A DNA stretch of 64,000 nucleotides from Bin5 sp965221345 (GTDB lineage: Bacteria; Chloroflexota; Anaerolineae; Caldilineales; Caldilineaceae), in the NCBI GenBank assembly GCA_965221345.1, contig CBDCSD010000002.1, positions 372,001 through 436,000 of the forward strand. The letters are read 5' to 3'. Below are positions 1 through 8,912 of the stretch, one piece after another. Below the pieces are notes generated by a model. It ran no database searches. It was not told the origin of the DNA and saw nothing but the letters and a program-made list of their open reading frames with translations. Within the stretch, counting starts at the first letter, position 1. Each line of letters starts with the position of its first letter. Position numbers and translations under genes: made by a program.

Positions 1-1310
1 TCGTTCCAATACTGCTGCATGGCGGCATGGATGCGCTTGTTCTGGTCATCCTGATAGTAGGTGACGAAACTCACCTCTTGTTCAGTATCCCAGCCAGCCT
101 CTTCGAGCAAAGCACGGGCTTTGTCGGGGTTGTATTCGTACTTTGTGATATTGGGGCTGACGAATTCGGGATTGGTCAGCCGTATATGAAGTACTTCAGC
201 CAAGTCGCCGTAATAGGCTTCGGCCATGGCTTCGCGATCGAGGGCGTACAGGAGGGCCTGGCGCACGCGTGCGTCCTGCCACCGGGGCCGGTTGTGGTTG
301 GCCCAGACTGTCATACCGCCGCCGAGCTGACCGCCAAGCAGGACGATATTGGGGTCGTCCTTGTAGCGCTCGTATTCGACATCGGTGACGCGGCCGGCCA
401 AATGAATTTCACCGTTCTCGAGGGCGGCGAAGGCAGTAGCGCCGGACAGGCCGATGCGGAAGATGATGCGATCCAGATAGGGCCGACCAGCGTAGTAGTC
501 CTCGTTGGCATTCAGGATGTAGAACTGATCGGGCTCGAATTCACCCATGGTGAAGGGACCGGAACCGACCGGGTTGCGGACGGCATATTCGGTCTCGCCC
601 AGGTCGGCGAAGGGGATGCCCTCGAGCAAATGCTTGGGCCAGATGTTGAAAGAGGCCATGTTGGCGAGGACGCTGCTGCGCGGGGCGACGAGGTTCAACT
701 CCACGGTAAAGTCGTCAAGCACCTTGATGCCGGAGATTTCGTCAGCATCGCCGGCTTCAAATTCGGCGGCGCCGACCAGCTGATCCAGACCTGATGTGCG
801 GCCATGGGAAGCACCGGTGTCAGGATGGAAGAACATTTCCAACGTGAATTTGATATCCTCTGCGGTCAGGGGCTCGCCATCGTGGAAGCGGACATTATCG
901 CGCAGATGGAATGTATAGGTGAGGCCGTCTGCGGAGATCTCCCAGCTTGTCGCCAGGTCGGGATTGATGGTGACAGCATCGGTGTCGCGGTCAACCAAAT
1001 GGCTGAAGAGGTAATCATCGCGGGGGGCGAAAACGAACCAGTTGCCTCCCGTCATTGCGCCGGCGGCGCCAGCAGTAACAACCTCGCCGCCATACTTGGG
1101 CGGTGAGTCGGTGCAGACATGAATATAGCTGCTATCAACGTCTGCCTCATCGTACCAGGGCTCGGTAGGCTCTGCCGCGGTCTCCTCCTGCATCTCCGCC
1201 TCTTCCATATCGGCCGATTCGGTCGCGGCCGGCGCGGCGCAGGCTGCGAGCATCCAGATGAGCAGGATGAGCGAGACGGCGAATCCAACGGACTTCCTTG
1301 TGATCGTCAT
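1..1310 (-). CDS. ABC transporter substrate-binding lipoprotein, peptide/nickel family 5 (partial, C-terminus off window)
   Basis: The protein is the extracellular solute-binding component of a DppA/OppA-type ABC importer. The first 436 codons are present and the reading frame runs off the left edge. A lipoprotein signal peptide is visible: basic start (MTITRKS), hydrophobic core, lipobox LAAC with Cys24, then an acidic Glu/Ala-rich linker. The body carries family-5 landmarks such as INPDLATSWEISADGLTYTF, FHDGEPLTAEDIKFT and a later NPVGSGPF segment. The ATG at 1308-1310 is preceded by an AAGGAG ribosome site about 10 bases upstream. No permease or ATPase for it lies in the window, so its partners must be off the left edge. 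The ligand cannot be told from sequence, because this family binds peptides, nickel or oligosaccharides. Confidence 0.9.
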   Translation of the reverse strand, partial: MTITRKSVGFAVSLILLIWMLAACAAPAATESADMEEAEMQEETAAEPTEPWYDEADVDSSYIHVCTDSPPKYGGEVVTAGAAGAMTGGNWFVFAPRDDYLFSHLVDRDTDAVTINPDLATSWEISADGLTYTFHLRDNVRFHDGEPLTAEDIKFTLEMFFHPDTGASHGRTSGLDQLVGAAEFEAGDADEISGIKVLDDFTVELNLVAPRSSVLANMASFNIWPKHLLEGIPFADLGETEYAVRNPVGSGPFTMGEFEPDQFYILNANEDYYAGRPYLDRIIFRIGLSGATAFAALENGEIHLAGRVTDVEYERYKDDPNIVLLGGQLGGGMTVWANHNRPRWQDARVRQALLYALDREAMAEAYYGDLAEVLHIRLTNPEFVSPNITKYEYNPDKARALLEEAGWDTEQEVSFVTYYQDDQNKRIHAAMQQYWN

Positions 1311-1796
1311 GGGTTCAACTCTCCTTGGTGGTTTATGAATTCAAACACGTCATCAGTGGTCGCTCTAGCGGGGAACGCTATCGCGGCAAATGGAGACGGG
1401 TAGTTGACTTCAGGACAGGTGAATCAAGGGCGAACCCCGGTGGAGCGGGATCCTAAGACCACGTCATTGGGGCAACGAATTGGCACCCGAACCTGGCAAA
1501 CACGAGATAAGCGACAACCAAATGATCCTGGCCGGATCAACGCGTAAGATACGCTGCCTCTACGATTGGTATACGCTATGTATACCACAGCCTCGCGGGC
1601 TGCGTCAAATCCATTTATTGCGTCGGGGGTGTCCCGGAATGGGCGTGCAGTTCTGACGCGCCTCCGGGCTGGCCGCAAGAGGGGAACGTGCGACACTGGA
1701 TTCGGTGTTTCTGAGGTGGAAAATTTTGGACGCAAATTGAAGTTCGAGGCTGACCAAGCGCATCTTTTAGGGCTCGTTGACGTTTGTCTGAACCGA
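1311..1796. other. Intergenic region upstream of the family-5 binding protein
   Basis: I see no convincing gene here. Open frames on both strands lack recognisable motifs. The one distinct element is a perfect 8-bp inverted repeat at 1567-1587, listed separately. The stretch probably holds the promoter of the leftward binding-protein gene. Confidence 0.5.
1567..1587. promoter_or_regulatory. Perfect inverted repeat, candidate operator
   Basis: The arms are TGGTATAC and GTATACCA, separated by 5 bases. Eight-base perfect arms with a TATAC core resemble sites of GntR/FadR-type dimeric regulators. It lies about 257 bases upstream of the binding-protein start at 1310. The regulator assignment is inference, and no regulator gene is visible nearby. 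Confidence 0.4.
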
Positions 1797-2066
1797 GTTT
1801 TGCAAGGTCATAATTTGGTTTATCCACGAAGGGCGGGGGAGAACACCTTTTTTGTCCACGAAGGGCCACGAAGAAAACCTTTGCAAGGTCATAATTTGGT
1901 CTGTCCGCGAAGGGCGGGGGAGAACACCTTTTTTATCCACGAAGGGCCACGAAGAACACCTTTGCAAGGTCATTATTTGGGCTGTCCACGAAGGGCCGCG
2001 GAGGGCCGCGAAGAAAACCTTTGCAAGGTCATAATTTGGTCTGTCCGCGAAGGACGGGGGAGGAAA
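1797..2066. repeat. Tandem intergenic repeat array (about 3.3 units)
   Basis: The segment TGCAAGGTCATAATTTGG recurs at 1801, 1882, 1963 (one base changed) and 2022, giving periods of 81, 81 and 59 bases. Within each unit a TCCACGAAGGGCCACGAAGA segment and a GCGGGGGAGAACACC segment also repeat. The array ends at the stop of the YifB gene. The CCACGAAGG...CACGAAGA theme is of a kind often seen between genes in environmental bacteria. Its role is unknown. Confidence 0.85.
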
Positions 2067-2073
2067 TCGGCTG

Positions 2074-3600
2074 CTACGCCATGGCCCGCGGTCGATACTG
2101 TAACGCCTCGGCCAGGTGCGGCGTGTCGATCTCCTCGTCGCCGGCCAAGTCGGCGATGGTGCGGGCCAGTTTGAGAACGCGGTGATAGGCGCGTGCGGTC
2201 AGATCCATCTGGCGTACCGCGGCCTGCATCAGACTTTTGCCGGTCTCTTTCAGTTGACAATAGCGCTGAACTTCGGCCGGCCCCATATCTCCATTGACGA
2301 CGATATGTGCCTTGTCCTGTTGCGCGAAACGGGTCTGTTGACGAGCGCGCGCCCGTTCCACGCGCAGGCGGAGGTGGGCGGATTGCTCGCCCTCGTCGAG
2401 GCCGGACAGCTTCTCGAAAGGCACGCGCGCGACATCGACATGAAGATCGATGCGGTCGAGCAGCGGGCCGCTGATACGGCTCTGGTAGCGCTGAACCGTG
2501 GACATTGAGCAGGTACAGGGTTTGCGTTGGTCGCCGAAGTAGCCGCAGGGACAGGGGTTCATGGCGGTCACAAACATGAAATTGGCGGGGAAGGAGAGGG
2601 TGCCGGCGGCGCGGCTGATGGTCACGATTTTGTCTTCCAGGGGTTGGCGCAGGCTCTCCAGATTCTTGCTGCCGAACTCCGGCAGTTCGTCGAGGAAGAG
2701 GACGCCGCGGTGGGCGAGGCTGATTTCACCGGGGCGGGGCATGCTACCGCCGCCCACCAGGCCGGCATGGCTGATGGTATGGTGCGGGGCGCGGAAGGGG
2801 CGGGCGCGGATCAACGGGCCGGCGCCGTCCAGTGCGCCAGCGACCGAATAGATGCGGGTGATTTCGAGCGACTCGGACAGGGTCGCCGCAGGCAGGATCG
2901 ACGGCAGGGCGCGTGCCATCAGAGTTTTGCCGCTGCCCGGCGGGCCTACCATGCGCACATTGTGGTTGCCGGCGCAGGCGATTTCGAAGGCGCGTTTTGC
3001 GTGTTCCTGGCCGCGGATGTCCTGGAAATCGACCGAGTAGACGATCTCCTCTCCGGCGCTGAACGCGGTTGCGCTCTGGGGAGGAATCTCCTTTTGCCCG
3101 GAGAGATGGGCGACCATATCACTGAGGTTGACGACCGGAAATACGTCGATGCCTTCGACCAGCGCGGCCTCGGATGCGTTGGGCTGGGGCACGAACATGC
3201 GCCGGTAACCGGCCTTTTGGGCCATCGCCGCCATCGCCAGCGCGCCGTTTACGTGGCGCACAGAGCCATCCAGACCCAGTTCGCCGACCACCAGCGCGTC
3301 TTCCAGATCGGCCAGGACCTGGCGGGTGGCGGCCATGATACCGAGCGCGATGGGCAGATCGTATGCCGGGCCTTCTTTGCGCAGGTCGGCGGGCGCCAGA
3401 TTGACGGTGAGTCGATGTTGGGGAAAGAAAAAGCCGCTATTGGCGATTGCGGAGCGAACGCGTTCGCCGCTCTCGCGTACGGCGGCATTGGGTAGGCCGA
3501 CAACGGTCAGGCGCTCCAGCCCGTTGGTGATATCGACCTCGACTTCGATCCTTTCGGCGTCCAGGCCGACAATGGCGCAGCTCTGCACTTTGGCAAGCAT
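2074..3600 (-). CDS. YifB/ComM family Mg-chelatase-like AAA+ ATPase
   Basis: A 508-residue protein of the YifB/ComM family. In naturally competent bacteria ComM is a hexameric helicase that promotes branch migration during transformation, acting in the cytoplasm. Domain order fits the family: an N-terminal ChlI/Lon-protease-like fold (about residues 15-170), the AAA+ core with Walker A GPPGSGKT near 219-226 and Walker B VLFLDELPEF near 301, a Cys cluster (CPCGYFGDQRKPCTC) near 350-364, and the C-terminal Mg-chelatase domain. The ATG at 3600 has a GGAGG site just upstream. An in-frame ATG 24 codons earlier is less likely because the extra residues do not match the family start MLAKVQS. It is a single gene with no visible operon partner, and the length is normal. 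Confidence 0.93.
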   Translation of the reverse strand: MLAKVQSCAIVGLDAERIEVEVDITNGLERLTVVGLPNAAVRESGERVRSAIANSGFFFPQHRLTVNLAPADLRKEGPAYDLPIALGIMAATRQVLADLEDALVVGELGLDGSVRHVNGALAMAAMAQKAGYRRMFVPQPNASEAALVEGIDVFPVVNLSDMVAHLSGQKEIPPQSATAFSAGEEIVYSVDFQDIRGQEHAKRAFEIACAGNHNVRMVGPPGSGKTLMARALPSILPAATLSESLEITRIYSVAGALDGAGPLIRARPFRAPHHTISHAGLVGGGSMPRPGEISLAHRGVLFLDELPEFGSKNLESLRQPLEDKIVTISRAAGTLSFPANFMFVTAMNPCPCGYFGDQRKPCTCSMSTVQRYQSRISGPLLDRIDLHVDVARVPFEKLSGLDEGEQSAHLRLRVERARARQQTRFAQQDKAHIVVNGDMGPAEVQRYCQLKETGKSLMQAAVRQMDLTARAYHRVLKLARTIADLAGDEEIDTPHLAEALQYRPRAMA

Positions 3601-3678
3601 TACAACCTCCGGGGGATTAGGTTGGCAGTGCCCAGTGCAGTCGCCGTTCACAGGCAACAGTTCACTGGCCACCGGTGT

Positions 3679-4587
3679 CTAGAGGCCGGCCAGTTGCCAG
3701 GAACGTCCAAGGGATTCGGCTGCGGCCTGGGCGGCGTCGGCGGGCGAGAGCGCGCGAATGCGCTGGCTGAACGGCTCGACCGTCACTGGGCCATCGTAGC
3801 CGATGGCGTCGAGCGCCTGTAGAAAGCCGGCGATGTCGGTGAGGCCGGATTCAGCCGGCAACGTGCGTTCGAGGTCCAACTGCTCGTCTGCGCTGCGACC
3901 AGCGACGGCATCGTTTACGTGGACATTTACTACTTGCGCGTTGGTGAGATTTCGCACCGCGGAAACATCGGTGTGGCTGGTGTAGAGGTGAAAAATATCG
4001 ACGAGCAGGCCAGGGGTTAGAAGGTCTCCCTGGCCACTGTTGTTCAATCTTCCCGCCTGCTCGAAGGCGGGGCCTGTGGCGAGATCGGCGCCCAATTGTT
4101 GGGCAGCCTCCATCGTATGGATGAAGGGATATTTCTTTGCGTCGCGCAAGGTTTTGGTGCCGACCCATTCCAGGCCGAAACGGATGCCGTGCGCCGCCAG
4201 GATTTCGGCGATCGGACGCAGGCGGAGCAGGTGAAATTCGTAGTTCTCTTTCCAGGGGCGCTCGTCATCTGCGGGGGCGATAAAGGTAGATGTCCGGTCC
4301 GCGCCGAGAGATTTTGCCAGCGCGGCCTGGGCGGGCAGTTCATCCAGTTCCCGTCGCCAGACATCTTCATCGGCGCGGTAGGCGATGGGCATGCTCCAAA
4401 CGCCGAATTTCAAGCCGGCGCGCGCCATCTGTTCGCCGATTGCGTCAGCGCCTTGACTGGCTGCGATCTGCTGAAGTTCGGCGATCGACACATCCAGACC
4501 GCCATAGCCGAAACGGTGGGCCAATTGGACGGCTTCGCTGAATGGCGCGTTGACGCCCAAAGCTCTGGGGCTGAAGTTAGGGTACAT
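3679..4587 (-). CDS. Sugar phosphate isomerase/epimerase (xylose-isomerase-like TIM barrel)
   Basis: A 302-residue cytoplasmic enzyme of the AP-endonuclease-2/xylose-isomerase-like TIM-barrel superfamily, which interconverts keto- and aldo-sugars or inositol derivatives with a divalent metal. Family features include a start leading into GYGGLDVSI, an internal GLEWVGTKT segment with a likely metal-binding Glu, VDIFHLYTS, VNVHVNDA and PVTVEPFSQRIRAL, the last carrying the conserved C-terminal Glu. The ATG at 4587 is supported by a CAGGAG site and begins MYPNFSPRALGVN. An upstream in-frame ATG at 4665 adds 26 residues unlike the family. The MFS exporter gene ends 111 bases upstream on the same strand. 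Substrate is unknown. Confidence 0.88.
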   Translation of the reverse strand: MYPNFSPRALGVNAPFSEAVQLAHRFGYGGLDVSIAELQQIAASQGADAIGEQMARAGLKFGVWSMPIAYRADEDVWRRELDELPAQAALAKSLGADRTSTFIAPADDERPWKENYEFHLLRLRPIAEILAAHGIRFGLEWVGTKTLRDAKKYPFIHTMEAAQQLGADLATGPAFEQAGRLNNSGQGDLLTPGLLVDIFHLYTSHTDVSAVRNLTNAQVVNVHVNDAVAGRSADEQLDLERTLPAESGLTDIAGFLQALDAIGYDGPVTVEPFSQRIRALSPADAAQAAAESLGRSWQLAGL

Positions 4588-4698
4588 GGTGTTCTCCTGG
4601 CAGGAGCCGGGTGTGTGAGCCTTCAAAATGTTTGTAGGCGCTCTGTTTTGAACTGTAGCTGTCAACGACCAAGCGCCGAGACCATGAAGTAATGCCGG

Positions 4699-6177
4699 TC
4701 ACTGAACGGTAGCCACTCGTTTTCGGCTTTGCAACCCCAGGCTGGTGGTGATACCAAGGAGACCGGCGAGGGAAATGAACAGAAAGACCTGCTGGTAGGC
4801 CGCTATTTCAGATAGGCCGCGCTCCAGGCCGCTTTGCAACAGAACGCCGGCCAGCGCGGTGCCGATGGCGACGCCAACGAAACGAATCATGCTATACACG
4901 CCTGCGGCCGTACCCATCTCCTCGTCGTCCGTTTCCGACATGGCGGCCTGGTGCAGGGCGGCGAGCATTGTGCCAACGCTCAGCCCCTGCAGGGCCAACA
5001 GGGCGATGATGACGCCTATATGGGTCGAAGCCGGAAGCTGGGAGAAGAAGAAGACGGCAAGAGCCTGCCCGGTCAGGCCGGCGAGCACCGGCCAACGGCT
5101 GCCCCAGCGGTCGGCTGCCAGGCCGCCGAAACGCACCATCACCGCCATGGCGGCGGGGTTGATCGTCAAGATGAGACCCAGGTATCCAGGGCTGAAGTCG
5201 TGAATATCTACGAGATAGAGGGGGAGCAGGAAGCTGGCTCCGCCCATCACAAACATACGCATGGACGCGCACAAGGAGGCGAAGCGAAAGTTGCGGTAGC
5301 TGAACAGTTGCAAGGAGACAAACGGATTTGGGCGGCGCTTCTCCCAGACCAGGAAGGCGCCAAAACACAGGACCAGCGCGCCCAACAGCCGCCAGTCCCG
5401 CAGAGGCTCGACACCGGTGATGGGACGGCTGGAAAGATAGAAGAGTCCAAAGGTCAGCGTGCCTGCCAGCAACAGTACACCTGCCCAGTCGAAGCTGCGC
5501 AAGAACCGCGGCCGCACGTTGCTGAGGCCGCCGGGAACCCACTGCCTCACTGCGAACAGACCGAGAAGGCCCAACAGGAGGGCCGGTCCGAAGGCAGCCC
5601 GCCAGCCCCAGGCATCGACCATAAAACCGGCGAAAAACGGGCCGATGGCAGCGGTCAGTGGTCCGATTGAACCCCAGGTGCCCAGCGCCTTGCCTCGTTC
5701 TCCTTCGCGAAAGATGATGGCGATAAAGGCCATGCCCAGGGGCATCATGCCGGCAATGCCGAACCCCTGCACTGCCCGCCCGACCATCAGCCAGGCCAGA
5801 TTGGTTGCAAAAAAGGCCATGGCAGAGCCGACCGAAAATATGGCGATTCCTGCCAGGATGAGACGACGGCGGCCGACGCCATCGCTCAAGCGGCCGTAGA
5901 TGGGCATCAGAATCATATAGGGCAAAGTAAAGGCGCTGGATGTCCAGGCCACGACGTCGGCGCTCATGGCGAAAGTGTCGCGCAGGAGGGGCAGGGCCAC
6001 GCGGCTCATGGAAGAACTGAGAGGCATGATCGTCGACGGTATCATCAACGCATAGAGAATGAGCCAGGCCTGTTGCGATGGCAAAGCGCGCTTTGGGGCA
6101 GGAACCGAATCGCTTTCAGATACGTTTTTTTCCTGTGGGCCAACCCGGCGGGAGACTGGAATGGAGGAACTTTCCAT
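4699..6177 (-). CDS. MFS transporter, DHA2 (EmrB/QacA-like) family
   Basis: A 492-residue inner-membrane proton-coupled transporter of the 14-helix DHA2 type, which typically exports drugs or other amphiphiles. The first helix follows a charged N-terminal tail of about 35 residues. MFS motif A is clear (GRLSDGVGRRRLILAG near residues 99-114), followed by GRAVQGFGIAGMMPLGMAFI. The C-terminal half has a second motif-A-like loop (GGLAADRWGSRWP). The ATG at 6177 has only a weak AAAGG site. A later start is possible, since the tail is poorly conserved in this family. The sugar-isomerase gene follows it on the same strand. Substrate cannot be inferred. Confidence 0.9.
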   Translation of the reverse strand: MESSSIPVSRRVGPQEKNVSESDSVPAPKRALPSQQAWLILYALMIPSTIMPLSSSMSRVALPLLRDTFAMSADVVAWTSSAFTLPYMILMPIYGRLSDGVGRRRLILAGIAIFSVGSAMAFFATNLAWLMVGRAVQGFGIAGMMPLGMAFIAIIFREGERGKALGTWGSIGPLTAAIGPFFAGFMVDAWGWRAAFGPALLLGLLGLFAVRQWVPGGLSNVRPRFLRSFDWAGVLLLAGTLTFGLFYLSSRPITGVEPLRDWRLLGALVLCFGAFLVWEKRRPNPFVSLQLFSYRNFRFASLCASMRMFVMGGASFLLPLYLVDIHDFSPGYLGLILTINPAAMAVMVRFGGLAADRWGSRWPVLAGLTGQALAVFFFSQLPASTHIGVIIALLALQGLSVGTMLAALHQAAMSETDDEEMGTAAGVYSMIRFVGVAIGTALAGVLLQSGLERGLSEIAAYQQVFLFISLAGLLGITTSLGLQSRKRVATVQ

Positions 6178-6840
6178 GCACGTTACCTTTCAGCCAGGGC
6201 GCGAAGGTCCGGCTAAGCGACCCAACTCTTTAGCGGTTCAGACGGACTTACCTATCATACCCGCAGTAGGCCCAATGGATAAATGTGCTGCCACATCGCT
6301 ACACGGGTGCACGACTGCAATGTGGAGAATTGCTGAAGGCGGACCAGTTACCGGCACATTCCGGCCAACGCGCGGCGGCAGCCTTCAGGGCAATCGCATC
6401 TAAATTCGGACGCCACAATAGCCCACGAAGGGCGCCCACAAGGGGTGCTCCTACCCGATTCAGGCAGCCTCACGAGGTTTTTCTAATTTGATGCAATTGC
6501 CCTGCGGCGGCCTTACAATGGCATTGACAAAATGAGGATGGCGTGCAAAGATGCGAATGCCGAAACAGATCTAAACTGGCGCTGTTGTACGTCGAAGTGC
6601 GCTGGTGGCAATTCAGCAGCCCAGCAAAACAGTTTAGGGGCCCGTCTTCGGTCGGTCTCCCCGGCGCAGCGCGCCGATGGTTGGCTGGGCGGACACCCGC
6701 ATGGTAGGGTGCCTTTTTTTCTTGCCAGGATAGCGCTCTTTGGACGTATTGCCCGTAAGCAGTTTTCAGCGATTGATTAGTCGGCAAGGGGCCAACTGGC
6801 AGCGCATTGACCCGCCTGCATCCGCAAAGGAAACGCCCAG
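6178..6840. other. Intergenic region with a MITE-like repeat and a possible leader hairpin
   Basis: No protein gene is supported. The 119-bp MITE-like repeat lies at 6386-6504. At about 6690-6720 a short inverted repeat (CACCC / GGGTG) is followed by seven T residues. This could be a rightward terminator or attenuator about 120 bases before the dehydrogenase gene, but the stem is short and I hold it weakly. The rest shows nothing recognisable. Confidence 0.5.
6386..6504. repeat. 119-bp MITE-like repeat, copy 1
   Basis: One of three copies of the same 119-bp element (others at 31284-31402 and 31625-31743). The termini form an imperfect inverted repeat of about 20 bases: left CAGGGCAATCGCATCTAAAT, right end reading inward CAGGGCAATTGCATCAAAT. 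The interior holds a conserved ACCCGATTCAGGCAGC segment and a GC-rich hairpin around CCACAAGGGG. No coding capacity. Size, termini and copy number suggest a miniature inverted-repeat element. No transposase with matching ends is in the window. Confidence 0.8.
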
Positions 6841-7851
6841 ATGAAAGCATTGATGTATCGCGGCCCGTGGAAGATGCCTGTGGAGGAGCTTGACGAACCG
6901 ACGCCGACCGCCGGCAAGGTGGTAGTGGACGTACAGGCGGTGGGCATTTGCGGCTCGGACGTTCACGGGTTCACCGGCAACAGCGGCCGCCGTACGCCCG
7001 GCATTGTGATGGGCCACGAGTTCACGGGAACGATTAGCGAGTTGGGTCCGGAAGTGGAAGGCTACGCAGTCGGCGACGGTGTTGTCGTCATGCCTCTCTA
7101 TTCGGTTGCGGCAGGAGGGGATCCTTATCCGCTCAACCTCTCTCCCCACCGGCGGCTGACAGGAATGAACGAGCACGGCGCATACGCGCAACGAGTTGCG
7201 GTACGCGCGGCGCAACTGTTTCCCAAGCCAGCGGGGCTAAGTTGGCAACGGGCTGCGCTGTGCGAGCCGATGGCCGTCACCCTGCACGCCGCCCGCATTA
7301 CACCTATCAACCCTATGCAGAAAGTCGCTGTCATTGGCGCCGGGCCTATTGGTTTGCTAACGATGCTGGCCGCCCGCTTGAAGGGTGCGGGAACGGTAAT
7401 TGTCGTCGACCGCTCAGTTCACCGGTTGGAGTTGGCCGAGGAGTTGGGCGCAGACGCCGTCATCAATGTGGACGGGACCGACGCGGATGCGGCGATCCGG
7501 GAGATGACCGGCGGCGGCGTAGATGTGGCCTTCGAGGCCGTGGGTATAGGATCGACGGCACGACTGTCGGTTGAAGTCACCCGTAATGGGGGCAACATTA
7601 CCTGGATCGGCAACAATGCACGCATGATCGAGGTGGACATGCAGAGCATCGTCACGCGGGAGATGAGCGTGCGGGGCTCCTATGGCTTTGACGAGACCGA
7701 TTTTGCAGCGGCTATCGAGGCTCTGTCCTCCGGCCGCCTGAATGTGGACCCGTTGGTGGAAGAGATCGCCCCGCTGGAGGATGGGCCGGAGATTTTCCGC
7801 AGCCTTGCCGCCGGTGAGAACGACCTCGTCAAGATCATTCTGAAACCGTAG
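6841..7851 (+). CDS. Zinc-type medium-chain dehydrogenase (sorbitol/threonine dehydrogenase-like), structural-zinc loop missing
   Basis: A 336-residue MDR-family NAD(P)-dependent alcohol/polyol dehydrogenase. Catalytic-zinc landmarks are present: GICGSDVHGF with its Cys near residue 37 and GHEF near 59. The nucleotide-binding glycine motif is GAGPIGLLTML near residue 165. The four-Cys structural-zinc loop usual after GDRV is absent: residues about 85-110 read VVVMPLYSVAAGGDPYPLN with no Cys. Family members without this lobe exist, so this need not be inactivating. The ATG at 6841 follows an AAAGGAAA site. A sugar-isomerase gene follows 82 bases later on the same strand, so the two may act on the same sugar or polyol. 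Confidence 0.88.
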   Translation: MKALMYRGPWKMPVEELDEPTPTAGKVVVDVQAVGICGSDVHGFTGNSGRRTPGIVMGHEFTGTISELGPEVEGYAVGDGVVVMPLYSVAAGGDPYPLNLSPHRRLTGMNEHGAYAQRVAVRAAQLFPKPAGLSWQRAALCEPMAVTLHAARITPINPMQKVAVIGAGPIGLLTMLAARLKGAGTVIVVDRSVHRLELAEELGADAVINVDGTDADAAIREMTGGGVDVAFEAVGIGSTARLSVEVTRNGGNITWIGNNARMIEVDMQSIVTREMSVRGSYGFDETDFAAAIEALSSGRLNVDPLVEEIAPLEDGPEIFRSLAAGENDLVKIILKP

Positions 7852-7933
7852 ACGAATCGGACGGATGTGATAGGCCCAAAATCAGACAGTGTACTTGTCT
7901 GAACAATGAACTGTGTGATTGACTGAGTAGAGA

Positions 7934-8848
7934 GTGAACCACGCTACTAACCTTATGAAAATCGCCGCGTTTCCCAAGTGTTATCTGGACGACATTTCGC
8001 TTCACCGCACCATGTCGGTCTTCGACTGGATCGAGCAGGCGCGGGAGCTTGGAGCCGAAGGGTTGGAGATGTACGAGGGCTTTTTCTGGAGCCTGGACGA
8101 CGCTTATATCGATTCGATCGGCGAAGCCATTGAGGGAGCCGGCTTTGCAATGCCGATGCTCTGCTGCTCGCCCGATTTCACCGACCCGGACCCGGCGGCG
8201 CGCCAGCGGGCAGTCGAACGGGAAGCCGTCATGATTGGCATCACCCGGCGACTGGGCGGGGCTGGCGCGGTTTGCCGGGTGCTCTCGGGGCAGCGGCGGC
8301 CGGGCGTATCGGTCCAACAGGGATTGGAGTGGGTAGTGGAGTGCATCCAGGAATGCATAGCTATCGCCAAAGAGAATGATGTTGTCCTGGGGCTTGAAAA
8401 CCATTATAAGGACGGTTATTGGCAGTATCCGGAATTTGCGCAGAGGACGAAGGTCTTTATAGAGTTGCTGAATGCCATTCCGGAGCGGAAGCATTTCGGC
8501 GTGCAATTCGACCCGTCCAACTCGCTGGTGGCGGGGGACGATCCGGTTGAACTGCTGCGCTTGGTGGCGGATCGGGTGGTATCGATGCACGCCAGCGACC
8601 GTTTTCTGGTTGAGGGGACGACACTGGAAGACGTGCTTCTGCCCAACGGATTGATCGGCTATCCTGACAAACTCCAGCACGGCATTACCGGACAGGGCAG
8701 CAACGACTATGGCTCTATTTTCTCCATCCTGCGGGATAGGGGATTCGAGGGTTGGGTCAGCATTGAAGACGGCATGAACGGGATGGAAGAGATGCAGGAG
8801 AGCATCGAATTCTTGAAGCGGATGCGTGCCCAATACTTCGAGCAATGA
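7934..8848 (+). CDS. Sugar phosphate isomerase/epimerase (TIM barrel)
   Basis: A 304-residue TIM-barrel isomerase/epimerase of the xylose-isomerase-like superfamily. Recognisable segments are GAEGLEMYEGFFWSL (first strand Glu), VVLGLENHYKDGYW (metal Glu and His), FGVQFDPSNSLVAGDDP, VVSMHASDRFL and WVSIEDGMNGM (C-terminal metal Glu). The start is either GTG at 7934 (used here) or the in-frame ATG at 7955, which begins MKIAAFPKC. Neither has a strong ribosome site, and the ATG fits typical family starts. It lies downstream of the zinc dehydrogenase gene, suggesting a paired role in sugar oxidation and isomerisation. A strong hairpin follows the gene. Confidence 0.87.
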   Translation: MNHATNLMKIAAFPKCYLDDISLHRTMSVFDWIEQARELGAEGLEMYEGFFWSLDDAYIDSIGEAIEGAGFAMPMLCCSPDFTDPDPAARQRAVEREAVMIGITRRLGGAGAVCRVLSGQRRPGVSVQQGLEWVVECIQECIAIAKENDVVLGLENHYKDGYWQYPEFAQRTKVFIELLNAIPERKHFGVQFDPSNSLVAGDDPVELLRLVADRVVSMHASDRFLVEGTTLEDVLLPNGLIGYPDKLQHGITGQGSNDYGSIFSILRDRGFEGWVSIEDGMNGMEEMQESIEFLKRMRAQYFEQ

Positions 8849-8861
8849 AAACATAAAAGTA

Positions 8862-8887
8862 AAGAGCGAGAACTCCTTCTCGCTCTT
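8862..8887. terminator. Perfect 11-bp stem hairpin between genes
   Basis: AAGAGCGAGAA pairs with TTCTCGCTCTT around a 4-base loop. It sits between the isomerase stop (8848) and the phosphohexomutase ribosome site (GGAGG at 8901). There is no T-run on the plus side. A T-rich tract flanks it on the minus side. It may terminate the upstream gene or set the 3' end of its mRNA. Confidence 0.5.
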
Positions 8888-8912
8888 CTCACAGTGCCGC
8901 GGAGGATGAGAG

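Noticed and set aside
27..794. A long plus-strand frame opposite the family-5 binding protein
   Set aside because: The minus strand has signal peptide, ribosome site and family motifs. The plus frame has none.
1797..2066. Repeat array considered as CRISPR
   Set aside because: The units are repeated over nearly their whole length, so there are no unique spacers, and periods vary (81, 81, 59). No cas genes are nearby.
2527..3495. A 322-codon plus-strand frame opposite the YifB gene
   Set aside because: It is a shadow of the AAA+ gene, with Gly/His-rich low-complexity content and no start context.
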